Assembly (NCBI RefSeq): GCF_030272615.1
Contig: NC_081408.1
Coordinates: 407,389,889 to 407,453,888 of the forward strand
Source: Cryptomeria japonica
Taxonomy: Eukaryota; Streptophyta; Pinopsida; Cupressales; Cupressaceae
Direction of reading: 5' to 3'
Length of the DNA stretch: 64,000 nucleotides
The position numbers and the translations under genes are program-made. The notes under the pieces are model-generated. The model saw only the letters and a program-made list of their open reading frames with translations, was not told the origin of the DNA and searched no databases. Below, one piece after another: positions 31,441 to 48,400 of this stretch. How positions within the stretch are numbered: position 1 is the first letter of the stretch; each line of letters starts with the position of its first letter.

Positions 31441-32000
31441 GTGAGTTTGATATTGAGTATGTTGATAGAAGAGCTATAAAAGGACAAGTCATTGCAAACC
31501 AACTATCAGAGGCACCACTTCAAGCTAATCATCCTTTACAGATTGAGTTTCCTGATGTTGATATCCTAACAGTCACAACAAAAACATGGCAACTATACTT
31601 TGATGGTTCATATACACAACACAAATCAGGAGCAGGTATTGTATTAATCACACCACAAGGTCATACAATCCCAAAAGCATACAAATTAAGCTTTCCATGC
31701 ACCAACAACACAACAAAATATGAAGCTTTGGTTACAGGTATCAAAATCGATATAGAATGGAACATTACACAACTTCAAATCTTTGGAGACTCTCAGCTCA
31801 TCATTAATCAAATTAATGATGACTATCAAACAAAAGGTGAAAAATTGATGCCTTATAAAAAGATGGTTGATGATATCAAGAAATACTTTATAGAAATAAC
31901 TTTTCAGCAGATTCCAAGAAATGACAACAAAGAAGCAAACTCCATGGCTACACTTGCTTCTCTACTTCAGACACAGGAAAATCAACAACATTATGAATTC
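31441..32000 (+). pseudogene. Second (archaeal-like) RNase H of F
   Basis: Within a 373-codon open frame (31431-32552). TWQLYFDGSYTQHKSGAG starts near 31585 and carries the first Asp. NNTTKYEALVTGIKI has the Glu, LQIFGDSQLIINQIN the next Asp and RNDNKEANSMATLA the last acidic position. This RNase H type is the defining addition of the plant Tat lineage. All four acidic positions are visible. Confidence 0.9.
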
Positions 32001-33340
32001 CTGGTGGAAGAGTTGTTTTACCATACTCATAATTGTCCTAATTCCCAAACTATCTGTCACCTTGTGGGGCATGGTTCCTCTCGCTATGGCCAAACTTACA
32101 CATACCTGAAAGATAATATCTTACCTCTTGACTTATCAAAAAATCAAAAGAGAAACTTTATTCTCCAATCCTCCCATTTTACTCTCGTCATGGATACCCT
32201 GTTTAAACGAGTTCTAGATGATACTCTTTTAAGATGTCTCAAACAAGAAGAATCTGAGAAGGCCTTACATGAAGTCCATAATGAAATTTGTGGCACTCAT
32301 TCAAGTGGTCTTACCCTTTCAAAAAAACTCATACGCTTGGGCTATTATTGGCCAGCTATGGAACGAGATTCTTTTCAAATAGCTAGAACATGCAAACAAT
32401 GTCAAATCCATGGGAATTTGATTCATGCACCAGTACAAGAACTTCATGCTTTGGCAATATCTTGGCCTTTCTGCCAATGGGGTCTTGATCTAGTAGGAAA
32501 GATAAATCCTTCTTCATCCAATGGTCATAAATTCATCCTTGTAGCTACATAATATTTTATAAAATGGATTGAGACAATACCTCTCATAAATATCATAGGA
32601 AATAAATTGTTGCATTTATCTTGAATTACATCATCTGTTGCTATGGAATACCAATGACCATTATCACTAATAATGGGTGATCATTCAAGAATCAAGATGT
32701 ACAAGAGCTATGTGAGAAATTCAAGATCCAACATAGATTCTCCACACCCTACTATCCACAAGGGAATGGGCAAGTAGAAGCATCAAACAAAACTATTCTG
32801 AAAATCCTCAAAAAGATAGTGAATGATGCTGGAAAAGATTGGCATATTCAATTAAACCCTGCTCTATGGGCCTACCATACCAGTAATCGTACACCAATAG
32901 GTGGCACACCTTTCTCTCTTGTTTATGGATTAGAAGAAATTCTGCCAATAAAATTAGAGATACTTTCTCTATGAGTATCATTAAAAGGCCTTATCCCAGA
33001 TGAAGAACAATGAGTATCTAGATTGCAAGAGTTGGAACTGATCCATGAATGAAGACAAAATGCCTTTGATCATTTAAAGGTATATCAACAAAGAATGTGT
33101 CAGAGCTATAATCACAAGGTCAAACCACAAATTTTTCAAGTAGGGGAACTAGTACTAAAATAAAATCAACGCAACCAGGCAGATCGAGAAAAGAAAGGAA
33201 AATTTGAACCAAACTGATTAGGTTTGTTTGTGATCACAATAGTATTTGGGTCAGGATCATATCAGCTATCAACACAAGATGGGGAGCAGCTCGAGGAACC
33301 CATCAATAACATGCATCTGAAGAAGTTTTATGTTTGAAAA
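32001..33340 (+). pseudogene. Integrase of Tat element F
   Basis: The HHCC finger has HSSGLTLSKKLIRLGYYWPAM and CKQCQIHG (near 32300-32412). The core begins with PFCQWGLDLVGKI (first Asp, near 32470). After a TAA at 32550-32552 the frame degrades. A NNG...SFKNQ block (32668-32695) and YYPQGNGQVEAS (catalytic Glu, near 32750-32790) are still readable in other frames. The end near 33290-33340 reads EEPINNMHLKKFYV before a TGA. Stops are frequent. Confidence 0.88.
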
Positions 33341-33480
33341 AGCTGAAAAATCCAAAAACAGTGAAAAAGCAAAAAAATCCAAAAAATAGTGAAAAAGCAG
33401 AAAAATCCAAAAATAGTAAAAAAGCAGAAAATACAAAAACAGTGAAAAACAATGAAAAAATAAAAAAAAAATCAAATATG
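33337..33480 (+). repeat. A-rich tandem repeat after F integrase
   Basis: About five imperfect units of 27 bp with core aaatccaaaaacagtgaaaa. The plus-strand frame would give Lys-Asn-Ser-Glu repeats. It may have been the integrase C-terminal tail. Confidence 0.65.
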
Positions 33481-35049
33481 AGAAAAAGTGCAATAAAAAT
33501 AGATGGTGAAATTCTGGCAAACAGGTGCTATCTGTCAACTAGCTCTTCCATCTATTAGTTCATGCATCTTTCTGCGTGCATTCATTTTCCATCAGTGTTG
33601 TTCATATGCATCATGAAGCCTTTGTACATACGCAGGCATCCTAGCTAAATCTCTCACCATGGTTTGGATCATTCGGTATCATAACAAATTTGTTTCTAGG
33701 CTTGGGGCAAAATCCTGCACTTAGTTGGGGGCAAAACTTTTGATCAATTCTAAGCTTAATCAAATAGGTAGAACAAACGATTAGACAACTCTTATCAAGC
33801 AAAAACTGTGACATATCCAACATTGAACATGAGATCAAATTATCAACCATGAAACTATCACAAAGTCAGTCTAAGGACATCACACACTTTTCAATAGATG
33901 ATATCTTTTGGATAATTATTTTAACATGATTGTTCAACTTTTCTATAATTGATTTTTGCTATCATGATTTCTGAGTGACTCCAGGATCTCTTTGACTAGA
34001 GGAATAAGGAAGGAACATGATATTTTCTTTTCTGCTGTCTAAAAATTAATCATTAATATATGCAAATTTGTCTCAGGACATGATCATCAGAGTTTCATCG
34101 AAGACATTTCCAATTTGCATATTGAAATGGTTAATACTGCCTGTTTTACACAAGCAACACTTAATTCATCTTGGTTAATTATATCTCAATGCTTGTGCTA
34201 ACTTGCCATATCAAAATCCAGGAAAGTAGTTCTCAGGTCGTCATGGTTTAATAATACCATCGATGTTTGCACTCACTTCCAACATTTAAAAAGCTTATTG
34301 ATGACAAAAATGCAATAATCTAGTGACTGGTATGTTCATAGATTTGCATTTTCATTTGCATTTAGCTTGCATTTCATTCTTGCATGGGATCCCGCATGCT
34401 CCTTTTCTCCAAGGTTAAATCTATCATAGTAATCATCAAGGTATCATCACAAGTGTATACACAATCAGACTAATGACTCATATATCTCGAGATATTGATG
34501 ACCCAATGAAAATCTTATGCTATCCTCTCAACAGAATCAACATCAGCATATCTGAATCTTTCTGCAACTTGATATCAATAAACTGTCAGTTCTTTATTCA
34601 ATCAATCTTATCAATTCTATCAATAAATCACATCTAAATTGATTTTCTCATGTCTTATATAGGATATATCATTCCTGAAACCAGATGCTTTGATCATCTT
34701 TTTCTTATACAGGAGGTGTCATTCCTGAAACCAAACTGAATATTGAACTTATCAATCTAACCAATCAAACTTTATCAATCATCAACAACCACATCACCAT
34801 GATTATAGAACTCGTATTTTCATCAACCACAATTGCAGACATCAAATCATTTCTAATCAGGATATCAATTTTGCAAAGATTACAAAACTCCAAAGATCAA
34901 TTATCTCAATTGATCTCCCAAGGGGGCATCATCATATCGCAATCTATCAACCAAGAGCTAGAGCATCCTATCAAACCAATATCATCATCAAAATGAGGTT
35001 ATTCTTTGAATCAACGTGCCATCACAGCTCGCTTCAAAGAGGGGCAAAA
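33481..35049 (+). other. 3' UTR of element F
   Basis: About 1.5 kb without a supported gene. At 34653-34684 and 34703-34735 it has two copies of an 'aggata...tcattcctgaaacca' motif also found twice in the leader of G. The likely polypurine tract is gaggggcaaaa, ending at 35049 directly before the LTR. Confidence 0.65.
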
Positions 35050-36156
35050 TGTATACACCTAAAAATGATCTGAAGATAATTAATTAAATAAGCAATTGTT
35101 TAATTAATCCCCCTTCCTAGTTTAATTGAATTCACTAAGTAATTTGATTAAATTTCCCCTTTCATCTACTTATTAATAAATCTAAGGATTTATTTAATAG
35201 GTTCATTCTCATAATCCCCTTTGATTAATTAATTCAAATTAATTAATTCGCCCTCCATCTTCAATTAATTCTTCTAATCTTCTAATTAATTAAAATAAAT
35301 CAATTAATGAGTTGTTGAAATTAATTAGCCTTTTCCTATTATTTGAATTTCTAAATTCAAATTACCCACATGCCTTTTAACTTTTAACCACCTAACCTAA
35401 CCATCCCTAAACCTAACTCATTTCATCTAACCTTGGGTTTAATTAAACCTACTCTCCCCTTGAGACACATGGCATTCTTGGGCCACATGTCCCCTTTCCT
35501 TAGACACTTTCTCTCTCATGAGAAAAGATTCTTGACACTTGTCACCATAGAGATGGCACATGTTCCCTTTTATCAAACCTTTCTAGAAGCCTCTTGACAC
35601 TTGTCAACATAGAGATGACAAATGTTCCCTTTAATCCAACCTCTTTGCCAACCTCCTCCAATTTCACCATTGATATCTTCAGACTTAATATTGACCGTTG
35701 ATTCCTGCCACCTCACCCCTAGCCTTGGCAATCCTATAAATAGACCTCAATTTGGAGCAATAATCATCCCATCACATTTGCATTTCAGGCATTGTTACTA
35801 TAGGAATATGCAAGTTTAGTTTATCATTTGAGCATTGTTATCATAGCTTAATTGCATCATTTTAGCATATTCTCTAGCATAATCATGGAATCATGTAGCT
35901 TAATCATTATCTTTGCTAGCTTAAATGCATTATTTATCATTTAAATCCTCCATCTAGGTGTAGTCAAGTCACTAGAATTTGCCTAACCAGATCTGAGAGC
36001 AAAATTCATACTCGCATTTACTAGGAGGCAGTAGATCGATTAGTCATGGTTTTATCTTTCTTTGTTTCAAATTTGCTAACCATGCTTGTAATGATCTATT
36101 CAGTGTTTTGTGTTGTAGCTGCAAGTATCATAGGCATACACTTCACAGACATGACA
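35050..36156 (+). repeat. 3' LTR of element F
   Basis: 1107 bp, TGTATACACC...GACATGACA, followed by the TSD AATAT. TATAAATAG is at 35735-35743 and the tandem 'cttgacacttgtca' units are at 35532-35640. Its last about 230 bp resemble the end of the G LTR (taggtgtagtcaagtcact). Confidence 0.88.
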
Positions 36157-36161
36157 AATAT
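36157..36161. repeat. Right TSD of element F
   Basis: AATAT, exact copy of 23735-23739. Confidence 0.8.
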
Positions 36162-37072
36162 TACATAAGGGGAATGCACTTGCATTCAGGCACACTACCT
36201 AGAGCTCACTGCTCAATTACAAAAGGACTACAACTTGGAGGAAGGCTCACTGCCTTACAGGCTATTAAAAAATTATTACAATGATGAATGAACTAAAGTA
36301 TAGAATCTAACTATGCCAAAATATAGTTATGATTAGGCTCAAATCAACTCCTACAACTATTCTATTTCTTTGCTCTGTTTTCCTGCTCTATCAAATACTA
36401 GAGCACCAAAACCTTCAATCACATTCACAAAACTAGAAAATTCACTCTTACAGACCTCCCACACTCAAAACTCATAACAAAATGATCAACCAAATCAATC
36501 TTATATATCTGCACCAACAAAAAGAATCATTTACTAAGTTGGCTTCCAAAAACTGCATAATACGCAACATGAAACGTGTATCAAAAAGTTGACTCAATCC
36601 ATCCACAAATCCAAATACGGACCAAAATAAGAAGACAATAGACTTCCCATAAGTCATCCCAATCACTTCAAACATGAAACTGATCACTGAAATCAACCCA
36701 TCAAATCCGTAACACACGTTGCACAAAGACAACTCTATTCTAACTAAATTACCAAATACCAGAGCTCTAAACTTGCACACAATTCAACACCTGATATCAG
36801 GATCATGAGATAATATGTCTCAAACCTTGAATCAACTGTCTTGATCACTGTGACCAAAATTACATCACCAAAATCAAGATGTGCACCATGATCTCATGCT
36901 CTACCGGTTACTAAGTTCCACCTTCCAGAATTATGCCTTATGAGCAATATGACTTCTGGTAAGCTAGATTTATGTACACTGGATGTGATTTCCAAACTAA
37001 GTTTCCATCAATGACAACCTCTAAAATTCTGTCATGAACCAATCTGCACCGGAACGGTGTCTCTTGCCAACA
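36162..37072 (-). repeat. 3' LTR of element J, right fragment
   Basis: Ends in TTGCCAACA (plus strand) against the polypurine tract. At 36190-36222 it carries the reverse of the cagtgagctctagg segment shared with LTRs B and D. No gene is present. Short minus-strand ORFs here have no domain. Confidence 0.78.
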
Positions 37073-37097
37073 ATCTCCCCCTTTGGCATTGATGGCA
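37073..37097 (-). other. Polypurine tract of element J
   Basis: On the minus strand tgccaaagggggagat abuts TGTTGG. It is identical in core to the tracts of D and E. Confidence 0.85.
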
Positions 37098-37403
37098 ACA
37101 CTGTGAAAAATGAATTGAACGAATTGTACACTCAAGACTATAGAACTTGAAATTTTCAAACTCACAAAGAATATACAAGCTCCCCCTAATAATTTGCACC
37201 ATTTTTCACTCTTCTCTCTCCCCCTTTGACAACAATGCCAAAGATAGGAATCTACCAAAACTTATATACAAGGGTATGTACAACTACTTACAAACACTTG
37301 AAGATGTTTACAGAAATTATTCTAAGGGCAAGAAAACGATTATCCCATGCCTTCTTTAAGCTCTCCAAAATGCTCAGATCATCTCGCTGAAAAGATAGGC
37401 ATG
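37098..37403 (-). other. 3' UTR of J with second purine tract
   Basis: The minus strand carries tgttgtcaaagggggaga at 37217-37234 plus a gggggag tract near 37180. No gene is seen. Confidence 0.6.
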
Positions 37404-37947
37404 CATTTAGGGTCCCTGTCTATCTGTCGCAACAGGCTTATTCAATTCATCCTTAGCATCCTGCATGCTACTCATCAATGAATCTATCCGAGTAATAATA
37501 AGACTCCTCACTTCTGACACACTACCCAAAACTCTTTCCTTTTCTTGATTTAAACTCTTGATCTTATTCAATACACTTAAAACTTGGGGTTCAAAATTGC
37601 TAGCCAAGGTTGATTGTGGTGTGTATGATTGTGATATGCTTGCTAGCTGGCCTTCACATTCCCTTATTTTATTGTCAATGTCTATAGTGAACTTAGGCAA
37701 AATTAGACATGAGTTGTATATGTTACCACCTTCATCAAGTGCATCCTAAATACTTTTCAATGTAGTAACCAAATTGACTCTATCATCTTCAAAAATTATT
37801 TTAATCGCATGACATTGAATTGATTCAAAACTTTAATATTTGTTGCCTTTGCTAAAGACTCAAAATGGGAACCAACAACACTTAGAAAACCCTTGAGCTT
37901 ACTGGAGGGATCAGATGTATCTGGTTGGAAAGATGGCATGATTTTCT
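37404..37947 (-). pseudogene. ORF2-like coiled-coil protein of J, C-terminal part
   Basis: Minus strand. The last 97 codons (37407-37700) are open and read as a helical, Gln/Ser/Leu-rich domain with VLSVLNKIKSLNQEKERVLG and an ending DAKDELNKP. Upstream, 37700-37947 keeps sense codons but has a frameshift and stops near 37745 and 37825. The setting (just before the 3' UTR, PPT and LTR) and the composition match ORF2 of D and the ORF end of A. The upstream part continues beyond insertion L at 42350. Confidence 0.55.
37943..37947. repeat. Left TSD of insertion L
   Basis: TTTCT, repeated exactly at 42345-42349. Confidence 0.75.
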
Positions 37948-42344
<4,397 letters not shown>

Positions 42345-42349
42345 TTTCT
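42345..42349. repeat. Right TSD of insertion L
   Basis: TTTCT, exact copy of 37943-37947. Confidence 0.75.
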
Positions 42350-42834
42350 CCAACATATCTCCAGCCAATGATATCAACTCTTTGTCAACAAAATGGGACT
42401 TAAGAAAGTCCTCATTATCTTTGGCTTGAGCGAGAGTTGCCAATTTTAGTGCTTGAATCAAAGATAATGAGCTTAGATATATAGGCCCTTGACCAAAATC
42501 ATCTGGATCAATAACAATTTGTTTCCCTTAGGCAGGTACAGTGTCTCTTGTCGCTGTTATCGGAGCCTAATCTTTCTCCTTCACTCCTTTTTCACCTACC
42601 TCTGCACTCTCATCTCTATCACCATCCTTGCCCTTATCCACTTCATCTATCTCCTTAGCTACTTTCTCTGATGCAACTTCTATAACTAGAGGTTCTTGTT
42701 CATCTTTATAAGAGATACCATTAGCACCATCAATATCATCAACTGTGGTCTGATCATTTGACTGTCCTTCCAGAATGACCTTCTGTTGCAGGGGCACCTA
42801 GGACTTAGGCTATCTAGTTTTATCAATTTTGGCT
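42350..42834 (-). pseudogene. ORF2-like protein of J, middle part
   Basis: Minus strand. From the L junction, a frame reading LKLATLAQAKDNEDFLKSH and DKELISLAGDMLEK joins in frame with the segment left of L, which independently supports the L boundaries. Upstream (42567-42797) is an acidic, Lys/Glu/Asp-rich linker with VASEKVAKEIDEVDKGKDGD. Two stops lie between about 42530 and 42570. The acidic linker followed by helical segments parallels ORF2 of D. The remaining N-terminal part is displaced by chromovirus I. Confidence 0.5.
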
Positions 42835-43049
42835 TGTACTGACCCTAGCCAAGTCAGTAGTGAATAAGGACTCTAGGAGAGTCCAAGAGTTATTGTTTTG
42901 AGTCAATTTAGGCCTAGGTTGAGTTCATTCTTCTTAGGTATTCATTTTTGTGTAAATAGTGGGTTTGAGTAGGTAGTTGACCCTCTTGATGGTCAAAAGT
43001 GTCAAAACTTGGTATAGGAATTAGGGAGGGTTAAATTAATCTTAGAAAT
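42835..43049 (+). repeat. 5' LTR of chromovirus I, left fragment (start approximate)
   Basis: Sequence between the last J-like coding and element H. TGTACTGACCC at 42835 is a plausible LTR start. It continues at 50909-52205 after H. No gene is present. Confidence 0.45.
43045..43049. repeat. Left TSD of element H (imperfect)
   Basis: GAAAT against TAAAT at 50904-50908, four of five bases. Confidence 0.5.
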
Positions 43050-44264
43050 TGTAGCATCCTAAAATTGCGACACTTGCAATTTCGACTGCATTTGGGTCTT
43101 CACGATGGCGACGCAACACTAAACCTGAATGGAGAGCCCGAAACTTGCTCACGACACCAAAAACTGCATTTTTCCAGCACCCTGGCCTGATCCTCCTTGC
43201 ACCCCGTTGTCCCGGGAGGTGGGACCAGAGCGCCTAGCGCCCTGGTCCCTGGCCCTATTTTGGGCCCGGTCTCCTATGGGACTTCGGGCCTTTTTGTTTG
43301 CAAATTGGAAAATAACATTTCCTGGTCGGCCTAAGGTCGGGAAAATCAGTCTTTTAACCCTAATTGGCAAGTATATAAACTACATTTCCTCTCCCATTGG
43401 AGGAGGTCAAAAAAGAGGAAGGACATATGTGTACAAGACGTGGAAACTCTATTCAAACATTCAAGCATTCAAGCATTCAAGCATTCCTTCAAGCAATTGA
43501 TCATTCTAAGTCTCCATTCAAGGCTAAGTGTTGCATTCACGACAAGGATTCAACCATTGAAGAGGAGATCACATACTACAACATACAAACATACAACATA
43601 CAACAACATCTATACCTTCGCATATAAGGATACAAACATCCTTACAACAAGGTATTAGTACTTGTTTTACATTACATTTACAACATTTCTCATTTCTTGG
43701 TTAATTCCAAAACTGGGGTTTGACCTAAAGGCAAACCCCTCATCCCTAACCCCCCAATCGTCTTCGCTTTTCTATGTGTAGGTTGCAGGTACGCGGCTGA
43801 AATTGAAGATATGGAATCCTTGTGTAGAGACGAACATATCCCCCTTCGTTTCGCGGATTTTTCGGAGGACCGTGTGCACGCCGGGCGCCATCGTCCCGTC
43901 AACTTTTGCTCAAATTTGTAGGACAGCGCTGTTTCGACATTTTACTACTAATTCCAGGTCCGTAGCTTCATATCATATCCCTAACTCAGTTTATAAGTGA
44001 ATCTTTCCTACTTTCCATGCATTCCTAGTTCAATCTTTCTATCTATATTTCTTTACAAAAGAGGGTATCCTTGATGTCTTAACGCTTGAAACTCATATAG
44101 AATCCAATCTTGCATTGCGTGGGATTGGATCTTGTGGGTTTCAACCCCTCTTTTGAATGTAAAGTCTCTCCTAAGTGAAAACCATCAACCCTAGTGACTC
44201 TCCCTTCTCTCTCCTCGGAGTTGGGGAGGGGAGAACGACTAGGGTTCGATTTTTCTGCTTTCCA
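43050..44264 (+). repeat. 5' LTR of element H
   Basis: 1215 bp, TGTAGCATCC...TTTCCA. It contains one copy of the ccctggtcc minisatellite unit (43221-43252), TATATAAAC at 43372-43380, four 'attcaagc' units at 43456-43495 and the gaggaccgtgtgcac box at 43865. About six differences from the other LTR occur in the first 110 bp, mostly C/T. Confidence 0.93.
43372..43380 (+). promoter_or_regulatory. TATA box in H 5' LTR
   Basis: TATATAAAC, identical at 50011-50019 in the 3' LTR. Confidence 0.55.
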
Positions 44265-45436
44265 TTGTTGGTGAACCCGACGTGAACATCCTTTCTGATT
44301 ATTCATAGTTAGATCTGAAAATTGGATTCCTTGATTACATTTCCATGTTTGATCTTTTGCAAAATTTTAGAGGTTAATTGCATAAAAACCCTAAATTTTC
44401 TTTTTAAGTAATTAAACTTGTGAAATGTTTAATTGTTAATGCTTGTTTCAGATCTGCCCTTCTATTACAAATTATCAATTCATATTTGTGCTTTAATTCT
44501 GAAAATTAAGTGGTTAAGTGTCAAAACCCTAATTTTTGAAACCCTCTTGATTCAACCTTTGTCCGACAATTTCACTAATCAAAACATTTCCAAATCAGCT
44601 GTAACTTTGGATTCCGCAATAAAATCATAATATCTTTCATCCCTGAAAATTTGGAAAAAAGTTGCGAGGACCGTGTGCACTTCGAGCGCCATCATCCCCG
44701 ACATTTTTTCCGAAATTTCGGGAGCTAGATCTTACTGTATTTTCCTACTAAAATCCAGAATTTTGGCTGATTTTATCAATTTTAAATTACAGTCAAAGTT
44801 GGTCTAGCGATTGCTTGGATTGAGGCTTCTAATCATTCAAAAATTGTTGAAATTGAAATTCATGTCAAAATTGTGTTTCTTACAGTCCTAAATCTGAAAA
44901 GTGTGTTATCATTCATTCGAAATTTCAGTGATTTATTCAAATTTTTGCAATTTGTGACTTTTGAAATTAAGTGCTTAATTACAACAACTTTGATTTCCGC
45001 TTTCAAAATTGAATTTTGCGTGAAATTGAGTCAACCTTCAAATTTCAAAACTTGCATTGCTTTTGGTATTCCCTCTAAAATCATAAAATTCAAAATTTCA
45101 GTTTCCCTCTCTTTTTCAAAATTCAAATTTTGCATTTTTCGACAATCTTGGTAGGGTTCAATTTTGAGATTGCAACTTTAATTTGGCCTATCTACAGATC
45201 ATAAATCACTCAATTTTTTCAGGTTAGCTGTAAAATCATCATAACTTTCACCCCTACAAATTTCGAAAAAAGTTGCGAGGACCGTGTGCACCCCGAGCAC
45301 CACGGTCCTGGACATTTTTTCCAAAATTTTGGGAGATTGTCCTGATTGTATTTAACAGCTTAAATCTAGAAGATTGGCTGGTTTTACTGAAATTTGCTAC
45401 CTCTAAAATTCAAAATCTTCTCTCTCTCTTTAGTGC
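44265..45436 (+). other. 5' leader of H with primer site and repeated boxes
   Basis: The probable PBS TGGTGAACCCGACG starts at 44269, five bases after the LTR; the matching tRNA was not identified. Two copies of a block around gttgcgaggaccgtgtgcac lie at about 44580-44720 and 45230-45335. Related copies in both LTRs make four in all. No ORF is supported. Confidence 0.7.
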
Positions 45437-48400
45437 ATGAGTTTTACAACAATAAGCCCTACTTACACTATTCCCGTTAGACGAAGCCTTAGAATTAAGT
45501 CTTTCCAAGGTTTAATTACTGAGGAGATGGAACCTAATTTGAATGGTCTTTTTATCGAGGACATGGGTAATTCCTCTAATCCTCTTAATGATGAAGAAGC
45601 TCTCCATGAGGTTTCTGTAGAACAACTTTCAAAATTGGATAACCAATTTGATGATTTTCGACAATGGATGTCTCAAGAATACCCTGATAGTCAAGCTCTT
45701 CCTTTAATTGAGGGTCTAAAACGTATGCTTCAAAGTGATAAGAATGGAATTGATATTTTGCGTGGTATTGCACACATTGTGGATTCAAATGTGATGCCTA
45801 TGAAGAGTTGTGCTGAAACTTTGGGTTATACACAACCTCCTACTCAAGACAATCATTTTATTCCTTTGATGACTCCTATTGCTAGTATACCTACTTTTAC
45901 ATCAAACATAATGAATACTTCAACACAAGACATTCCTCCCATGATCACTAGTCATGGGGGCAATCCCTCTTCTTCAATAAATCCTCTTCCTTCATTCAAT
46001 CCAACTTCTTCATTCGTTCCTTCAGTGAGTGTTCCTCTTATACCTTCACAAATGAACATGACACAAGGGGGCAATTCATTTAACCCTTCCATTCCTCCTT
46101 GTAGTGTTCCTCCTGTCCAATCACCCCCTATGACTAACTATCATAGTGTCCCACCACCTTACTATCTACCTTCTTTCAATAACATAACACCTCCATCACA
46201 ATCTAACACGTCTAATATGAACTCTTCGACTGAAGCGACCATTAACAATCTTGCACAAACTGTCTCTTCTTTACAGCAACAAATTGCCTCTATGAATCAA
46301 TCCAAGTTTAGTGTGCCCACATTTGATGTTGCGAGCCCACTTGCTCTTGATATTGTTCGAGCTATTCCCCCTAAAGATGTTGAAATTCCGCATTTGGAGC
46401 TTTATAATGGTAAGGGTGATCCTCTAACACATGTTAAGACCTTTCAAACAATATGTACTGATTTTGCTTATGACCAAAGGTTGCTTGCAAAACTATTTAC
46501 TAGAACATTAAGAGACAAAGCCCTACAATGGTATTTCTCGTTGCCTTCCTATTCTATTACTTCTTTCGAACAACTTGCAAATGCTTTCATTCAACAATTT
46601 CAAAACAATATAAGTCCTAAAGTTACTTTGATTGATTTAATGCATTGTAAACAAGGTGTTAAAGAAAAAGTGACTGATTTCATTGGTAGATATAAGCATT
46701 TGTATGCTCAAATTTCTTTTCTAGTTCCTGACAATGATATTCAAAGAATCTTCATTTCTAATTTACAAAAAGACATTAGAGAAAAACTCCTGTTTTCTGA
46801 GTTTACTTCTTTCCAACAGTTGAGCGCAACTCTTCACAATTATCAACTAACTGTGAGTCAAATGGAACAATCACATCCTATGGCTCCGAGTGATAAGGGT
46901 GATAGTAGTCAACAACCATTTGGGAAGTTTAAACCGAACAGAGAGTCCATTAAATTCAATGAAAACATCATCAACAACAATGTGAATGCAGCATCAGGTG
47001 TGTCTCCTATTTCTAAGTTTTTCAAGAAAGAAAGAAAGTTTACTCCTTTGAATGAATCATTGCATAGTATTATGAATAAGTTATTGGAACAAAATGTGCT
47101 TACTCTTCCTCCTATAAGGCAAATTGATCCTACAAAGATTAATTCACCCTATTTTGATAACAAATCTTTTTGTCAATTTCATCGTCAACCTGGGCATGAT
47201 ACTGAAAAAGGTTTTGCTTTAAAGGGGAAAATTCAAGATTTGATTGATAATAATACTATCTCTATTTCTGGTGTGAATGATAAAGGCAACACATTTGTAG
47301 CTCCTCCTAACCAAAATCTTCAGATTTTCACTGATCCATTTCCATCTCATACCTCTAATGTGATTGATACTACTGATTCCTCTGTCTCACCTGATGATCT
47401 TGTGTCTATGACTCCGAATGTGATTAACTTTGTGGAGCAACAGAAAATCCCTAAAGAACCTTCCATCACATTTGATTCCAGTGAAACTATCAGGGCACCT
47501 GATGGTCCTTTATATATAGTTGCAAAAGTCAAGAACACACCTTGCCGTGGAGTGCTTATTGATCCTTCTTGTACAGTTAATGTCATTACTGAAGAATTTC
47601 TTTTTACTTTGCAATTGAATCAAGTTATCTATGACAAAACAGATGTGGTTGTGAAACTATTTGATGCATTTTCTTCTCCTACAATTGGTTCTATTACATT
47701 ACCTATTGAGGTCTGTAACAAATCCCTTGATGTAAACTTTGCTATTATTCCATCTTCCGAACAATTTCATGTGAAGCTTGGCTATCCTTGGCTATCTTCC
47801 ATGAAAGCTATTACTTCTCCTATTCACAAGTGTTTGAAATTTCCCCATAATGGTGAAGTTGTTACTGTCAATCATAGTCTCTTTAAACCAGCTGAAAGAA
47901 CTTCTAGTGTTCCTATTGATTACTTTTGGCCTAAACAATTCCAATCTCTTCCTCCGCGAAGTGATCATCTTTTCAAATCTTATCAAAAGTGGAAAAAAGA
48001 TATGATCCTATCTCTAAGTGAACCTAGAACACCCAAACTTGATATTCCTATCGTTCTTGAGAAGGAAGTTCTTCCTTTGAAAGATAAAACCAATGTCTTT
48101 CCTCAAGAAGATTCCCAACCCATCCCTATGGATGTGACTATGCCTATATCTAATAAACTTCCTAAAAGTAGACCTATCCCTCCTCGTCATGATGGACTTG
48201 GTCTCCTTCCTAAACCAAATATTCCTCCTTTGTATGGAGTAGTTCCTCCTCCTTCCTCTTATGGAGAAAAGAGACCTTCCTCTTCTCCTATTGTTCAACC
48301 TAAGAGACCACAACTTAAACACCCAAGTGATAAGGATGAGAACATTCCTCCTCCTCAATCTTCTCAACTTCCTACTAAGACTAGACGAAATCGTTCTGCA

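Larger units (their letters stand above)
23740..36156 (+). mobile_element. Element F: Tat-lineage Ty3/gypsy retrotransposon
   Basis: The LTRs begin TGTATACACC at 23740 and 35050, and a 5-bp TSD AATAT flanks the element. The interior holds Gag, protease, a G-patch-like linker, RT, two RNase H domains and integrase on the plus strand. The second RNase H, after the gypsy one, is the mark of the plant Tat lineage. The 3' part of the 5' LTR and the primer site are deleted, and coding regions carry many stops, so this copy is dead. It is inserted in the LTR of J. Confidence 0.92.

Noticed and set aside
33337-33480. CRISPR-like short repeats
   Set aside because: Imperfect A-rich tandem units without unique spacers, in a plant retrotransposon.
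43129-43500. 123-codon ORF in the H LTR, and its counterpart near 49644-50139
   Set aside because: Lies within LTR U3/R. The frame is not kept through the minisatellite difference between the two LTRs.
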